A stretch of 64,000 bases of DNA from G963677445 sp963677445 (GTDB lineage: Bacteria; Bacteroidota; Ignavibacteria; Ignavibacteriales; Melioribacteraceae). The notes beneath the pieces were generated by a model that was not told where the DNA came from, did not search any database, and saw nothing but the letters and a program-made list of their open reading frames with translations. The DNA is taken from NCBI GenBank assembly GCA_963677445.2, contig CAXXGF010000030.1:1-64000 (forward strand), in the 5' to 3' direction. Shown here piece after piece: positions 55,152 to 64,000 of the stretch. Within the stretch, counting starts at the first letter, position 1. Each line of letters starts with the position of its first letter. The translations under genes and the position numbers were made by a program.

Positions 55152-57917
55152 TCAAAACTCTACCGACACACCTAATCTTACCTCTCTCGGAGGCAAATAA
55201 TAGGATGGTTGATTAAAATACTCGCTTGGGGCGCCATAGCCGGCAATTCCCTGCGCGAGCGCTTCAGATTCTTTGGCTGTTTCGAGAGTTTGATCAAGTG
55301 TATATGTTGCCCTTCCTGTGGAAGCGTATACATATCTTTCGTTAAGCGTATCGAATAAATTAAATACTTTTAGAAAAACAACTATATCAAAATTATACCA
55401 GGTGAAAGTTTTTTCAGCAAGAAGATCCACCACGGCCTGTGATGGTTTTCTGCCGCTATTGGGGCGAAGATAAACCTGCTGATCAAACAATACCGGATCG
55501 TATGGCAGTCCTGATCCAAGTCTTGCGACCAACGTAACATTCCAGTCGGATGGATCGCCGACAGAAACAGTTCCGTTCAGGGTATGTTCCTGATCCCAGC
55601 TCAGGTATATCGGAATTTTTTCACTTTGTCTTCCGGAGGCGATATCAAGGAAAAACGCGTCTGAAGAAGTGTTGTTTCCTTCAGATACCTGGAAAGTGTA
55701 ATCAAGAGTCGCACCGAAGATACTGTTGGGAGTTCTTCTTTTTGTCAGCGAAAAGGTGATACCTTTTATATTAGCGTAATCCTTATTTACATATTTCAGA
55801 TATGTTTCATTCTCACTGATTCTGATCTGCTGAGTCGCGAGCAGATCGCGCACATCGCGGTAATATCCGGTCAGGTTGAACGCGATTTCCTCTGTTAACT
55901 GTTGCTGTAATCCAAGTTCGTAAGATACTGTTCTCTGGGGATTCAGGTTCGCGTTACCGTATGATTGTGAACTGAAGCTGTATTTAAAGTCCGAATTTGA
56001 ATAAAGATAAGCGAATGATGGCATCTGGTAAAAATGACCGTAAGAGAAATGTATAATACCTTTATCTGTTATCGGGAAAGAAATACCTGCTCGCGGACTG
56101 ATCTGATGTTTTACGGGAGAATCATCAAGTAAACTTTCTCTGTCTATCGTTGGAAGCAGATTCGGATCATGTGGGGTAGGATGAAAAATATCGGTCGAAT
56201 ATTTTGATTTTGAGTGGAAGTAGTCATACCTGACACCAATATTAACAACCATACTGGTAAATTCCATTTTGTCCTGGGCGTAAATGGAAAATTCAATGGG
56301 TTTTTTAGTATAACTATTATGATTAGCTGTCCTTACATCGGGTATTGTCGGATTAAAATATCTTACTGTATCGCGCAATACTGAAAAATTCTCATAATCA
56401 AGTATATGGTACTTAAATTCAGCGCCTGTTTTAAACTCATGATTTTTATTTAGCTGGCTTGTTATGTCAAATTTTGCGCCCAGTGTGCGGGTTCTCTGGT
56501 ATGAGTGCCCGTTAAGTGTTCCGCCCGAAAGGAAAGAATATGTTCCGGGAGAAGATAATTTGTGACTGGGCTGATATCGCGGATCGGCATGATATTTTGA
56601 TGTATCCAACTCCATTCCGGCATGAAAATCAACTTCGTTTCCATTATCATCCAGCAGAGGATAAAGATATTGCGTGTAATCATCCAAATTATACGAAGCC
56701 CGGAATGTATAAAAAGTGTTGTTCGACAAGGCATGTCTTATTTCGAGTGAATTAAGCATTCCCCAGCTGTTATAGTTGTAGCTGGCATCGGGATTTAGCC
56801 TTAAGCTGTGACTGTAATCTTTCGAGTAGGAATCGGAGATTATAACATCATAGTTTATTTTCATTGTCGAAAAAGGCCGAAAAGTCAATTTACCTGTGGC
56901 GCTTAAATATTGCCCGATACTCATGGGAACAATAGCGCTGTCGCCTGACATCGCAATTCGAATATCGTTTGGGTCCATGGGGTTAATATATACCGAATCC
57001 CAGGGATTATGCTGTCTGACTCCATATAAATATCCTTTACTGTCAGAATATCTTCCGGAAACAAAAAATGAGAGCATCTCGTTTACGATAGGTCCTCCGA
57101 GTGAAGCTTCCCCGACAAAACTGTTCAGGGGATCAATATCATCTATATTAAAAAATGTTTCTTCCCTGCCAGATAAATAATCACCTGTGTAAAAAGTTAC
57201 ATTTCCATGATAATCGCTTCCCCCCTCCTTAGTAACCTGGTTTACGATACCGCTGAGCGCGTTTCCATATTCCGCGTTAAATGTTCCCGATACAACTGAC
57301 AGCTCCTGTATTGCGTTAGTGGCAATCGAAACACTATTACTGTTATTATAAGGGTTAGATACCGATACTCCATTGACAGTATAGGCAATTTCATTTGACC
57401 GACCGCCCCTGATATGGAGTTCCCCGCCGGCCCCCCTTGTTATGCCCGCCTGAAGCGCGAGAACCTGGCTGACACTTTCAACCGGCAGCGCCTCAATTTG
57501 TTCAGCGTCAACTGAAGTGTGTGAAGATGTGAGATCTTTCCGGACCATCGGCGCTTCGGCCTTTATTACAATTGTCTCAAGATCTATATCTTCGGTGGAC
57601 ATTGAAAAATTTAGTGAGGTTGTAAAGTCGACAGCAACTTTCACATCGACAAATTTGCTCTTCTGAAAACCGACTCCTGAAGCGATAATACTGTATCGCC
57701 CCGGCGGAATATTATTTATAACATAGCTGCCATCCAAATCTGTCGCAGCTCCCATTGAAGATCCTTCAATAATAATATTTATTCCGGGTAATGGTTCGCC
57801 GGTTTCTTTATCAGTAACCACACCGGATATTTTACCGGTGGTACCCGCGAAAAGCTTAACTGAGATTAGAAAAGTGAATAGAAAAAATAGAGGAATTTTC
57901 CACAATAATTTATTCAT
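55152..57917 (-). CDS. TonB-dependent receptor with carboxypeptidase-like N-terminal domain
   Basis: About 921 residues. After the signal peptide comes a CarboxypepD_reg-like domain (about 25-110: GKISGVVTDKETGEPLPGINIII, DLDGSYVINNIPPGRYSI), then a plug (LHIRGGRSNEIAYTVNGVSV, NAEYGNALSGIVNQVTKEGG) and a 22-strand barrel ending in VRLGVSVEF. The frame opens at 57944, but GGAGG lies five bases before the ATG at 57917 (MNKLLW), which also gives the normal signal peptide, so that start is used. There is no SusD neighbour, so it is not a classic Sus pair. The ligand is unknown. Confidence 0.9.
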   Translation of the reverse strand: MNKLLWKIPLFFLFTFLISVKLFAGTTGKISGVVTDKETGEPLPGINIIIEGSSMGAATDLDGSYVINNIPPGRYSIIASGVGFQKSKFVDVKVAVDFTTSLNFSMSTEDIDLETIVIKAEAPMVRKDLTSSHTSVDAEQIEALPVESVSQVLALQAGITRGAGGELHIRGGRSNEIAYTVNGVSVSNPYNNSNSVSIATNAIQELSVVSGTFNAEYGNALSGIVNQVTKEGGSDYHGNVTFYTGDYLSGREETFFNIDDIDPLNSFVGEASLGGPIVNEMLSFFVSGRYSDSKGYLYGVRQHNPWDSVYINPMDPNDIRIAMSGDSAIVPMSIGQYLSATGKLTFRPFSTMKINYDVIISDSYSKDYSHSLRLNPDASYNYNSWGMLNSLEIRHALSNNTFYTFRASYNLDDYTQYLYPLLDDNGNEVDFHAGMELDTSKYHADPRYQPSHKLSSPGTYSFLSGGTLNGHSYQRTRTLGAKFDITSQLNKNHEFKTGAEFKYHILDYENFSVLRDTVRYFNPTIPDVRTANHNSYTKKPIEFSIYAQDKMEFTSMVVNIGVRYDYFHSKSKYSTDIFHPTPHDPNLLPTIDRESLLDDSPVKHQISPRAGISFPITDKGIIHFSYGHFYQMPSFAYLYSNSDFKYSFSSQSYGNANLNPQRTVSYELGLQQQLTEEIAFNLTGYYRDVRDLLATQQIRISENETYLKYVNKDYANIKGITFSLTKRRTPNSIFGATLDYTFQVSEGNNTSSDAFFLDIASGRQSEKIPIYLSWDQEHTLNGTVSVGDPSDWNVTLVARLGSGLPYDPVLFDQQVYLRPNSGRKPSQAVVDLLAEKTFTWYNFDIVVFLKVFNLFDTLNERYVYASTGRATYTLDQTLETAKESEALAQGIAGYGAPSEYFNQPSYYLPPREVRLGVSVEF

Positions 57918-58062
57918 CATAACCTCCGTGGGTATGAATTTCAATTAGATATGTTCGTATGATGTTGATTAAGCAGTACCTGTGGGCCTCTATATAAAGA
58001 CATCTTCATACTATTTTATTGCCAATTTATATATTAACCCTGGTTTAATACCGTTTCAAAAA

Positions 58063-58093
58063 AAAAGCCGTGAAAAAAATATTCACGGCTTTT
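58063..58093 (-). terminator. Terminator after the FG-GAP protein gene
   Basis: AAAAGCCGTGAA pairs with TTCACGGCTTTT around a short A-rich loop, with a T run after it on the minus strand, 17 bases from the stop of the gene. Confidence 0.88.
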
Positions 58094-58109
58094 GATTTAA
58101 TCTTTCATA

Positions 58110-59960
58110 TTATTTCAACAGCTGCATTTTGATTGACTTGCTGAAGTTGCCCCATTTAAGGGTTGTGATATAAGTACCACTCGCAACAGGCTGGTTGAAA
58201 TTATTGGTTCCGTTCCATTCAACTTCATAAGAGCCTTTGGCAACAGTTTCACCATCTATAAGTGTTCTTACTTCTTTACCAAGCATATCATAAACAACAA
58301 CACTTATTTTTTTCTCAACAGGAATGCTGAATCTGACATTTGTTGACGGATTGAAAGGGTTGGGATAGTTCTGTTCCAGTACGTAATCGTCCGGAGTAAC
58401 CTGGGTAAGATTTACTTCCCTGAAACCTGTTATTCCATATTCAAGAACGCGAAGGTTAACACCTTTATCACTGCCAACTTTTGCTGAACTGTCTTTCATG
58501 AATGAACTGTTATCAGGATCCCATGAGTAGTAGCTGTATGTTATTGAGTCAGCAACTGACTGATAAACCGCGATTGCTTCTTTGTTGCCGTCATTATCAA
58601 GGTCAGCGCCGGCAAATATTCTTGATACAAATGGTGATTCTCCGTAAGTTGTATCAACCGGAACACCGAGTGAATCATAATAATTTACAGTAAAAAACTG
58701 TCCTTCAGCGCCTTCAAAGTAAATTGATGCTTCCCAGTTTGTTGAATCAAGAAGTTCGCCTGTGCCTTTATATTCGTAACCTATGACGTTATAACCTGCT
58801 GAACCACCAATAAGAAGTTCATCTCTTCCGTTATCGTTAAAATCATATGCAGAGACTCCCCAGTGTGAACCAACAGTATTACCTGCAATATTCCAGAGGT
58901 TATCTCCAATAACATCCCATTGTTTTGGGTCATTGTCAAATACATATACTCCTTCATCATCGGGATTCAGGTTAAGCAGACTTATTTTATAATTCCAGTC
59001 TGAAGAGTTTGAAACGTAAATTGAACCGCAGATTTCTTCATTCCCATCACCATCGGCATCGAAAACAACAGCTCCCATGTAGTGAGTGCCATCAACACTA
59101 CTATCGGCCATATATTCGTAATAGTGATCGTTACGTGCATGAGCAGTTGGAGTCGGATAAATATATGTATCAGCGCCATCAGGAATGATTGACCAGAAAC
59201 CAAGGTAGTTCCAGTAAAGGTTTACAATTTCTCTTACGCCGTCGCCATTGTAGTCACATGTAAACGAATGCCACCATGAACCGCCTGAGAATCTGTTTTC
59301 AGGATGCACATTAGGATCGCCGCCTTCTATCTGCCAGGTTGCGAATCCGGGGAATGTACCAATTACCCCAATGATATAAACTTTTTGATCTTCGTTTGCT
59401 ACAATTAGTTCACTTTTGCCATCGCCGTCAATATCTTCGACAAGGCCTGTTTCCCGGTCCATCCGAAATAAATCGGTACCAATAGTTGTCTGAAATTGAT
59501 CGTGTGGTAAAGTTAGAGCTGGTTGTGTTCCGTAGGAGTTGTCACCATCATTTTCCCATACTTCGATAGCTCCATCATTTCTTTTACCTGTCGGGAAAAT
59601 AATTTCATATACACCATCTCCATCAAGGTCGCCTGTACGAACCCAGCGTGGAACTGAACTGTGATCTCTCATAACAACCGGACTTGACCAGACAATTTCA
59701 ATAACGCCGGGAGAAGTCATTTCCCAAACGTGAACACGTCCGCCGTTTGAATAATCAGTAGCAAGAATTTCCTGAAGACCATCACCGTCAAGATCATGTT
59801 CGGCGATCCAGCAGCCTCTCGCCCCCTGATCATAAAAATATGCCATATTTGAATCGGAAGGAGCAAAACCTATCGGACTGTGATGAGCGATATCAGTCAA
59901 CTGTCCGAAAGCAGTTCCTGCAATAAATAAAACTAGAAACAGAGTAAACAGCTTCTTCAT
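58110..59960 (-). CDS. T9SS-exported FG-GAP/VCBS-repeat protein
   Basis: A 616-residue exported protein. The signal peptide (KLFTLFLVLFIAGTAFGQ) is followed by a beta-propeller of FG-GAP/VCBS-type repeats, each with a calcium-binding DxDxDG loop: HDLDGDGLQEIL, GDLDGDGVYEIIF, EDIDGDGKSELIV, CDYNGDGVREIV, FDADGDGNEEIC, YDFNDNGRDELLI and ADLDNDGNKEAIA. The last 85 residues form a T9SS sorting domain (LEQNYPNPFNPSTNVRFS). It is probably a surface adhesion or binding protein. It lies 193 bases upstream of the TonB receptor start, with its own terminator, so it is a separate unit. Confidence 0.9.
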   Translation of the reverse strand: MKKLFTLFLVLFIAGTAFGQLTDIAHHSPIGFAPSDSNMAYFYDQGARGCWIAEHDLDGDGLQEILATDYSNGGRVHVWEMTSPGVIEIVWSSPVVMRDHSSVPRWVRTGDLDGDGVYEIIFPTGKRNDGAIEVWENDGDNSYGTQPALTLPHDQFQTTIGTDLFRMDRETGLVEDIDGDGKSELIVANEDQKVYIIGVIGTFPGFATWQIEGGDPNVHPENRFSGGSWWHSFTCDYNGDGVREIVNLYWNYLGFWSIIPDGADTYIYPTPTAHARNDHYYEYMADSSVDGTHYMGAVVFDADGDGNEEICGSIYVSNSSDWNYKISLLNLNPDDEGVYVFDNDPKQWDVIGDNLWNIAGNTVGSHWGVSAYDFNDNGRDELLIGGSAGYNVIGYEYKGTGELLDSTNWEASIYFEGAEGQFFTVNYYDSLGVPVDTTYGESPFVSRIFAGADLDNDGNKEAIAVYQSVADSITYSYYSWDPDNSSFMKDSSAKVGSDKGVNLRVLEYGITGFREVNLTQVTPDDYVLEQNYPNPFNPSTNVRFSIPVEKKISVVVYDMLGKEVRTLIDGETVAKGSYEVEWNGTNNFNQPVASGTYITTLKWGNFSKSIKMQLLK

Positions 59961-60231
59961 AAGTACCTCGTATTATTGATTAATGATTTTTACTGCAACA
60001 GTAAAGATTTTATATCATGCTTAAATTAACATTTCCTGTGATTATTATCAATATATCATTCAAAAAAAGTTTCCGCAGTCCTGCCTTAAAAGAGGAATCC
60101 TGCTCTTTAATTTCACAATAATATATTTAATTTTCCGACATTTTTATATATTTTTCATACTGGAAATATAAATAAAACAATTATGAATTAAAATTCATGA
60201 AACTTATCCTCTTATCGCCGGTTATGAAAAT

Positions 60232-61350
60232 ATGATAGTAAAATCAGGAATTCGTTCAATTATCTCAATTTTTCTGATGTGGATAATAAGTATATTATTT
60301 TTATTGAAATATTCTGAAATTTATTTCAATAATTCATCCATTATCATCCCCTTATATACATTAATATTCACCGGCTTGCTTTACTTTTTTTCAAGGGTAA
60401 AAATTAATACAGCTTATCTCAGGATTTTATCAGCCATGATAATTGTCTCGGCGCTGCTGATTATTTTATTTACCCCCCGGTTAGGGGCAATTGGAAGACT
60501 TCCATCTATTGAAGAATGGCTCGGGATGCTTTTCGCGGGAGAATTTCCATATAATTCCGGCCTGACACCTTCTTCATTTCCCGGGCTTTTCCTGATGGCT
60601 CTCCCCTTATGGCTTATTGGCAATGCGGGACTTATTGAAATTGCCGGACTAATACTTTTTTTCTACCTTGTCTTCAGCATAAAAGACAACTTCTCTCACC
60701 TGAAAATATTTCTCCTTGTCTCCACCCCGGTTTTTTATTACGGCATCGCTGTAAGATGCGAACTATTTTTTAATATGAGCCTGGTCATCTTTACTGCCTG
60801 GTTGGTGATTAACCACTTCGGCCGAAAAAACAAAATGACTGATTTTTTCATTTTGCCCCTTCTCGTCGGTTTAGGATTATCCACAAGATCTGTTGTACTA
60901 ATATTTTATGTTATATTTATGTTATGGTATTTCCGCGATAACCTCGGTAACCTGGTAAAGTTTTCCATACCAATGTCGCTGTTGTTCATAAGTCTGCTGC
61001 TGCCTCTTTACTTTTGGGACAAAGAATCATTCATGAATAACGGACCATTCGCCATTCAAAGCCGTCTATCGGCGCTTCCCTCTTTTATTGTCGCGTTTTT
61101 TCTCATTGCGTCTGTATATCTTGGCTGGATTGTCCGTTCATTCAGAGAGGTTTTATTTTCATCGGGAGTAATTATATTTCTGATGGTGATTATTTCATTT
61201 ATACTCAAGATATTCGACCATGGTTTCGCGAAAGCGTTTTACGCCGATTTAATTGACCTTTCATACCTTGCCTTTCCTCTTCCTTTATTCATTTTATCCA
61301 TCGAGTTTAAAAAACATGGGCATTTTACCGGTGAAATACTTTATGATTGA
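60232..61350 (+). CDS. Polytopic membrane protein, possibly GT-C-like
   Basis: A 372-residue protein with about ten hydrophobic helices and short loops. I do not recognise a family with certainty. The loop EEWLGMLFAGEFPYNSGLTPSSFPGLFLMALPLW (quoted here as EEWLGMLFAGEFPY and SSFPGLFL) recalls the first lumenal loop of GT-C glycosyltransferases such as GT87, where an acidic loop and a PY motif precede a Pro-rich helix, but no catalytic acid can be assigned. It is a lone gene on the plus strand, and its stop is only 14 bases before element copy C. Confidence 0.55.
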   Translation: MIVKSGIRSIISIFLMWIISILFLLKYSEIYFNNSSIIIPLYTLIFTGLLYFFSRVKINTAYLRILSAMIIVSALLIILFTPRLGAIGRLPSIEEWLGMLFAGEFPYNSGLTPSSFPGLFLMALPLWLIGNAGLIEIAGLILFFYLVFSIKDNFSHLKIFLLVSTPVFYYGIAVRCELFFNMSLVIFTAWLVINHFGRKNKMTDFFILPLLVGLGLSTRSVVLIFYVIFMLWYFRDNLGNLVKFSIPMSLLFISLLLPLYFWDKESFMNNGPFAIQSRLSALPSFIVAFFLIASVYLGWIVRSFREVLFSSGVIIFLMVIISFILKIFDHGFAKAFYADLIDLSYLAFPLPLFILSIEFKKHGHFTGEILYD

Positions 61351-61364
61351 ATGCTTACTAAGTT

Positions 61365-61708
61365 CAGAACTCCTAACCTCTCGAAAAATGAAATCACGGA
61401 AGTTCATCGCGAATTATTATATTCCAAGTTCTCAATAAAAACAGTATTTCTCATTCATCGAACAAACAATAAAATAGATGCTCCATATTAAAGGATGAAA
61501 AAGTTGTCTCTTTCGTCCCTGACGGGACTTTCGGAGATAGATTGTTACCCGTTTACCCCATAATGAATTGCGGGGCTATTTTCTGCTTGCCTGTCCGACG
61601 CGGCGGATCCCTTGGCGGAACTTTTTTCCAGACTTCTATCCCGCGATTTTATTTTGCGAATGAATCCATGTAAGTTATTGTTTTTTATAACCGGGATCAG
61701 GAGTTCTG
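61365..61708. mobile_element. MITE-like element, copy C, inverted, with 5-bp target duplication
   Basis: A 344-base element with perfect 10-bp ends CAGAACTCCT (61365-61374) and AGGAGTTCTG (61699-61708), flanked by the direct repeat AAGTT at 61360-61364 and 61709-61713. It lies in reverse orientation to copies A and B: the last 72 bases (61637-61708), reverse-complemented, match 19581-19652 of copy A at 69 of 72 positions by my count, and the first 40 bases match the opposite end. The interior is different from A and B, with a GTCCC-TGAC-GGGAC hairpin and a GC-rich segment near 61592-61618. It is non-coding and fills the gap between the membrane protein gene and pta. Confidence 0.82.
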
Positions 61709-61823
61709 AAGTTATTATTATACTTTGTCAAATTTTCCTGTTATCCCCGCAATCCTGTTCTGAGCTTTTTTCTGCCTCCGTAAGCTAAATCCGCCGTAAA
61801 TATCTGACTAACATTAATTAATA

Positions 61824-61853
61824 AAAAAATCCGGCGCGTAACCGGATTTTTTT
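61824..61853 (-). terminator. Terminator after pta
   Basis: AAAAAATCCGG and CCGGATTTTTT form a stem around the loop CGCGTAA, with the T run built into the arm on the minus strand, about 20 bases from the pta stop. Confidence 0.88.
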
Positions 61854-61874
61854 GATTGAAATATTTCTTAAAAA

Positions 61875-62849
61875 CTATTCGGCCATTAGCGCCGCGATAG
61901 CGGATGTATTCACAATATCATCAACGCTGCATCCACGGCTGAGGTCAAATAATGGTTTCTTAAGTCCCTGAACAACCGGACCTACAGCTTCGGCGCCGCC
62001 CAGTCTCTGGGCAATTTTATAACCAATATTTCCTGCCTGAAGATCGGGGAACACAAGAACATTAGCTCTTCCGGCCACATCACTTTCAGGAGCTTTTCTT
62101 TTGCCTATCGAATCAATGATAGCCGCGTCAAACTGAAGTTCGCCATCAACCTTCAGTTCAGGGCGTTTTTCCCTGGCAATTTTTGTCGCTTCCAGGACCT
62201 TGTCAACCAGTTCATGTTTTGCGCTTCCTTTTGTTGAAAATGAAAGCATGGCTACATAGGGTTCCTGTCCGGTAAGTTTTTTGTGATTTTCCGCGGTTGT
62301 AACAGCAATATCCGCTAACTGGTTCGCGTCAGGATTGGGAACCACAGCGCAATCGGCAAAACTGAACATTCTTTCAGGGAAAATCATAAGGAAAAAGCTG
62401 GATACAATCGATATTCCTTCGGGCATCCCGACACACTGAATCGCGGCTCTCAGAACATCACCGGTGGAGGCAGTTGAACCGGCCACAAATCCGTCGGCCA
62501 TTTTTTCACGGACCATCATAGCTCCGAAGAACAAATCCCTCTGCATCGTTTCGCGGGCCTGCTCGATAGTAATTCCTTTATGTTTTCTCAGGTTGAAAAA
62601 TATATTGGCAAAATCGCTGAGTTTTTCAGATTTTTCAAAATCGATTATTCTTACTCCCTGAAGACTCACTCCGAGTTTTTCGGCGGTTTCTCTAATTTTT
62701 GCTTCATTACCTAATGTTATAACATTCGCGATCTCTTCAGAGGCCAATACTGAAGCGGCGCTTATCACTCTCTCATCATGTGATTCCGGTAATACAATAG
62801 TTTTTTTACGCTTCGACGCGTTATTTCTTATTTCTTTAAGTAATTCCAT
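61875..62849 (-). CDS. pta: Phosphate acetyltransferase
   Basis: A 324-residue enzyme that interconverts acetyl-CoA and acetyl phosphate, usually with acetate kinase for ATP synthesis. It matches the compact Pta core: KKTIVLPESHDERVISAA at the start, MVREKMADGFVAGSTASTGDVLRAA, ADCAVVPNPDANQLADIAV, MLSFSTKGSAKHE, VDGELQFDAAI, and NVLVFPDLQAGNIGYKIAQRLG at the end. The N-terminal regulatory domains of the long E. coli-type enzyme are absent. No ackA is visible in this window. It is a single-gene unit with its own terminator. Confidence 0.95.
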   Translation of the reverse strand: MELLKEIRNNASKRKKTIVLPESHDERVISAASVLASEEIANVITLGNEAKIRETAEKLGVSLQGVRIIDFEKSEKLSDFANIFFNLRKHKGITIEQARETMQRDLFFGAMMVREKMADGFVAGSTASTGDVLRAAIQCVGMPEGISIVSSFFLMIFPERMFSFADCAVVPNPDANQLADIAVTTAENHKKLTGQEPYVAMLSFSTKGSAKHELVDKVLEATKIAREKRPELKVDGELQFDAAIIDSIGKRKAPESDVAGRANVLVFPDLQAGNIGYKIAQRLGGAEAVGPVVQGLKKPLFDLSRGCSVDDIVNTSAIAALMAE

Positions 62850-63016
62850 CTTTTACTCTGTTGACAAGTTGAAAAAAATATCATTTAAAAATATAGCGAT
62901 TTTATCGAATATATATTCAGCCGGAGTTAATTTATTATTACAGGCAAAATGATTTTTCATTTGTAATTCTCAAATGAAATTCAAATATTTATAATTGTAA
63001 AAAAATCAATAGGACT

Positions 63017-64000
63017 ATGCCTCTTTCAGATACTGTTATTAGAAGATTGATAAAAATCGCGGGTCTGGTTGCCTTTACAATAATAGCAATCTATTTTTCC
63101 CTCTATTTTTTGGATATTATTATTATACTGGTAATATCAATTCTTGTGGCTCTGATTTTCCATCCGCTGGTTACCTTTTTCGAAAAAAACGGTCTGAACA
63201 GGCTATCATCCGTCCTGCTGGTTTTTCTTATCGGCGCGCTTATCCTTTTTATCGGCTTTTCAGTTGTTATCCCTAAAATCGCGAGCCAGATGAATACCCT
63301 CGCATCCACATTAAACCGCGAAACAATCGTTGAGTTCATACAAGCTATCGAAGCGGAAGTAAAGGCATACGTTCCATTCCTCGAAAGTCAGGATTTTGCC
63401 ACCCAGATAGCGGGATATATCTCTAACCTGGTATTCGAGTCCATCGACAATGTTTCAAACATTATTTCATCAATTGCTTCAGTTCTGGCTATTGTTGTTA
63501 TTGTCCCCTTTATTACATTTTTCCTTCTTAAGGACAAATCGAAAATCATCAAAGGTATAATTGATATAATGCCGAACAGGTATTTTGAAATGTCCTATTC
63601 CGTTATAAGAAAAATCAGCAACAGACTCGGGAGATTTGTGATCGCCTGGATTCTTGATGCGTTCCTGGTGGGTCTGCTCTCCGCTATCGGACTAACTATA
63701 CTCGGTATAGAAAATTCGGTAAGTATAGGTTTTGTGGCGGGTATAGGGCACCTCATCCCCTATTTCGGCCCGATCATTGGCGGTTTACCGGCGCTGATTA
63801 TCTCACTTATTCAGTTTGGCGATTTTTCAATGCTGCCTGAAATATCTTTGATGTTTGTTATTATCTATACCCTGGATAATGGATTTATTCAGCCTAATGT
63901 TTTTTCCAAAGGCACCGATCTTCATCCGCTGGCGATAATAATTCTGATTCTTATCGGCAGTAAAATTATGGGGGTGATGGGAATGCTTCTTGCTGTGCCG
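63017..64000 (+). CDS. AI-2E / PerM family transporter, C-terminal end cut by window edge
   Basis: The first 328 codons of a polytopic membrane protein, starting at ATG 63017 with AGGA six bases upstream. It has paired N-terminal helices, a long amphipathic central region (about 95-150) and the conserved C-terminal block with VAGIGHLIPYFGPIIGGLPAL and YTLDNGFIQPNVFSKGTDLHPLAI, which define the AI-2E exporter/PerM permease family. Members export autoinducer-2 or act as sodium/proton exchangers; the substrate here is unknown. Only about 20-40 residues are missing. Confidence 0.93.
   Translation, partial: MPLSDTVIRRLIKIAGLVAFTIIAIYFSLYFLDIIIILVISILVALIFHPLVTFFEKNGLNRLSSVLLVFLIGALILFIGFSVVIPKIASQMNTLASTLNRETIVEFIQAIEAEVKAYVPFLESQDFATQIAGYISNLVFESIDNVSNIISSIASVLAIVVIVPFITFFLLKDKSKIIKGIIDIMPNRYFEMSYSVIRKISNRLGRFVIAWILDAFLVGLLSAIGLTILGIENSVSIGFVAGIGHLIPYFGPIIGGLPALIISLIQFGDFSMLPEISLMFVIIYTLDNGFIQPNVFSKGTDLHPLAIIILILIGSKIMGVMGMLLAVP

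Overview
The window looks like a chromosome segment of a free-living, Gram-negative bacterium of the FCB group, most like Ignavibacteria or a close relative (inference from gene content, not phylogeny). The evidence is: exported proteins ending in C-terminal domains with the YPNPFNP motif (type IX secretion, T9SS); a PorV/PorQ-family outer-membrane protein; a TonB-dependent receptor with a carboxypeptidase-like plug extension; a Bacteroidota-type histone H1-like protein; and LytS/LytTR signalling. By eye the sequence is moderately AT-rich. I saw no rRNA, tRNA or CRISPR, and no transposase gene.

Layout. 0-10.5 kb: minus-strand housekeeping genes (start of phosphofructokinase, pcrA helicase, an Rrf2 regulator plus ALDH7-type dehydrogenase operon, apt, polX, PAP2-like, dusB, MFS exporter) with rsmI on plus. 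10.5-19.4 kb: a CapA-like protein, an H1-like protein, a membrane FeS oxidoreductase that probably passes electrons from acyl-CoA oxidation to quinone, bioY, an alpha/beta hydrolase, then a plus-strand run of acyl-CoA dehydrogenase, hisA, a cyclic-nucleotide-binding protein, a universal stress protein and an eIF2B-like protein. Most genes in this stretch are broken by single-base frameshifts although the protein signal continues across the breaks, so sequence error is the simplest reading. 20-26 kb: asnS and a 1295-residue secreted repeat protein. 26.6-32.7 kb: an eight-gene minus-strand operon with overlapping ends (pgeF, EamA, folB, folK, deoxynucleoside kinase, a small membrane protein, GT9 glycosyltransferase, Ppx/GppA). 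32.7-35.9 kb: two Cys/Met-metabolism PLP enzymes and a broken small gene. 36-44.7 kb: an RND efflux operon (adaptor, pump, TolC) with an AraC regulator downstream and a divergent LytS/LytTR two-component system. 44.8-60 kb: cell-envelope and T9SS genes: two peptidoglycan amidases, a PorV-like protein, a large exported protein, a TonB receptor and an FG-GAP protein. 60-64 kb: an orphan membrane protein, pta and an AI-2E/PerM transporter cut by the right edge.

The most novel item is a family of non-coding mobile elements at 19581-20144, 25981-26523 and 61365-61708. They share 10-bp terminal inverted repeats (CAGAACTCCT/AGGAGTTCTG) and a second, subterminal inverted repeat. Two of the three are flanked by perfect 5-bp target duplications (AGAAT and AAGTT). 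Two copies carry a core of small five-base-loop hairpins; the third has the same ends around a different interior. No transposase is encoded, so they look like MITE-type elements moved in trans.
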